Shown: positions 4,882 through 5,804 of the stretch, in pieces | Layout: the number at the start of each line of letters is the position of its first letter | Numbering within the stretch: position 1 is the first letter of the stretch | DNA from: an uncultured Campylobacter sp. | GTDB lineage: Bacteria > Campylobacterota > Campylobacteria > Campylobacterales > Campylobacteraceae | Direction of reading: 5' to 3' | NCBI RefSeq assembly: GCF_938018145.1 | Contig: NZ_CALIII010000429.1 | Location: 1 to 5,804, forward strand | DNA: 5,804 bases | Position numbers and translations under genes: made by a program | Notes under the pieces: generated by a model | Seen by the model: only the letters and a program-made list of their open reading frames with translations | Databases searched by the model: none | What the model was told of the DNA's origin: nothing

Positions 4882-5804
4882 ATGGGTAAATTTAGCATTA
4901 TAGCGGCTGCGGTTTTACTGAGTGCAGCCTCGGCTCTCGCACAGACGGGAGGAGTGGATAGCAAATTTAAGCGAGCCGACAGCAATGCTACGGGATCTGT
5001 AAAGCTAGATATGGTTTCCGTCACGGCAAACAGGAGTGAAACAGACGTCGCTAAATACGCGGGTCAAGTTAGCGTCCTAAATCAAAACGATCTAGTTAAA
5101 TCGCCGTCCGTCATCGACGCTATCGGCTCGGTGCCAGGCGTCATGCTCGGCAACGACCACGGCAGACAAGTCGGCCAATACTACAACATCCGCGGCTTTG
5201 GTTATCAAAGTGAAGCGCGCGTCATCATCGAACAAGACGGTATCAAGCGCTCGCCTTCGCTTTTTTCTAATCAAATTTCAACCTTTCGCGTGGATAACGA
5301 CTTGCTAAAACGCGTCGAGGTCGTAAAGGGCGCTAGCTCCGTGCTACACGGCAGCGGCGCGGTCGGCGGTATAGTTAGTATGAAAACTAAAGACGTGAGC
5401 GACTTTATAAACCCCGGCAGCGACTACGGCGTCACGATCGGCCACCGCCAGGAGAGCAATCACATGAACTCGAATCGAGCCGCCGTCGCAGCTAAACCTA
5501 CGGAAAATTTCGGTATTTTACTCTATGGCAAGCATGCGGACTTCGGCAAGATAAAGATGGCTAGAGACGGCAAGCGCTCGGGCGTGAAATACGCGGAAAA
5601 CGACGAGCAGCTAAATACCGTCTTTGCCAAAACCGAGTGGGCGATAACCGACGAGCATGCTTTGGAGGCTAGCGTATTTAACTACCACGAAAAATTCTCC
5701 TCCTCGCCTTGGCAGTCGCTTTTCTGGAGCGAGGATGCGGAGCTGCCTACCTCTGGACGGCTAAAACAGCGAGACTATAGCGTGATATACAAGTACACTC
5801 CGCT
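4882..5804 (+). CDS. TonB-dependent outer-membrane receptor, haem/haemoglobin type (3' incomplete)
   Basis: The first 307 residues are visible; the frame is open to the window edge. The signal peptide ends ALA|Q (cleavage after residue 20). A TonB box, DMVSVTA (43-49), follows, then the plug domain (about 55-170) with SPSVIDAIGSVPGV (74-87), YNIRGFG (101-107), RVIIEQDGIKRS (113-124), FRVDNDLLKRVEVVKG (135-150) and SSVLHGSGAVGGIVSMKTKD (152-171). The DNDLLKRVEV plus GSGAVGG...KTKD pattern is typical of the TonB-dependent haem/haemoglobin receptor group, so energy-driven uptake of haem across the outer membrane is likely. The strand pattern after about 180 is the start of the beta-barrel. The FRAP/NPNL haem-binding region would lie beyond the window, so substrate and gene symbol (for example chuA) are not assigned. 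A candidate Fur box overlaps the promoter. The frame is intact as far as seen. Confidence 0.93.
   Translation, partial: MGKFSIIAAAVLLSAASALAQTGGVDSKFKRADSNATGSVKLDMVSVTANRSETDVAKYAGQVSVLNQNDLVKSPSVIDAIGSVPGVMLGNDHGRQVGQYYNIRGFGYQSEARVIIEQDGIKRSPSLFSNQISTFRVDNDLLKRVEVVKGASSVLHGSGAVGGIVSMKTKDVSDFINPGSDYGVTIGHRQESNHMNSNRAAVAAKPTENFGILLYGKHADFGKIKMARDGKRSGVKYAENDEQLNTVFAKTEWAITDEHALEASVFNYHEKFSSSPWQSLFWSEDAELPTSGRLKQRDYSVIYKYTP

Noticed and set aside
5092..5274. Minus-strand open frame of 60 codons
   Set aside because: It lies entirely antisense to the well-supported TonB receptor plug domain and resembles no recognisable protein.

Overview
The window looks like a chromosomal segment of a Campylobacter-type Epsilonproteobacterium. 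The evidence is the protein content (Campylobacter-style UDG, DUF5339-like small periplasmic proteins, a haem-type TonB receptor), T-rich promoters with perfect TATAAT -10 boxes and no clear -35, and many AAATTTG/CAAATTT words between genes. The genes from ybaK rightward are fairly GC-rich for the genus, which suggests the C. rectus/showae/curvus side rather than C. jejuni. The species assignment is an inference.

Layout, left to right. At the extreme left edge there may be the first codons of a minus-strand gene (1-26). Positions 98-1869 (minus) hold a decayed DUF4209-family gene. About 498 codons are still open from a TTG start, but the C-terminal domain with the HEPN-like RNxxxHG motif is cut off by two nonsense codons and one frameshift within about 75 bp. 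It lies 26 bp behind a YbaK/ProX-type aminoacyl-tRNA deacylase gene (1896-2384, minus) and was probably cotranscribed with it. Divergent from ybaK is ung, uracil-DNA glycosylase (2591-3277, plus). Next come two minus-strand genes for small exported two-cysteine proteins, apparent paralogues (3448-3753 and 4453-4725). Between them sits a plus-strand Nim-like flavin-binding split-barrel protein (3834-4352). At the right edge (4882-5804, plus, incomplete) is the N-terminal 307 residues of a TonB-dependent receptor of the haem/haemoglobin type, preceded by a Fur-box-like inverted repeat.

How the genes fit together. YbaK and Ung are housekeeping quality-control enzymes, for tRNA editing and DNA repair. 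The right half looks like an envelope and iron/haem neighbourhood. Two intergenic regions there (3754-3833 and 4726-4881) carry back-to-back promoters, and the second is likely iron-responsive for the receptor. The DUF4209 pseudogene has visibly lower GC than its neighbours and is best read as an acquired, now inactivated, putative RNA-targeting (HEPN-like) gene. No intact new system is visible. The most interesting items are the lesion cluster that removes the RNxxxHG motif, the paired two-cysteine periplasmic proteins, and the candidate Fur operator. No gene-free stretch exceeds 300 bp.
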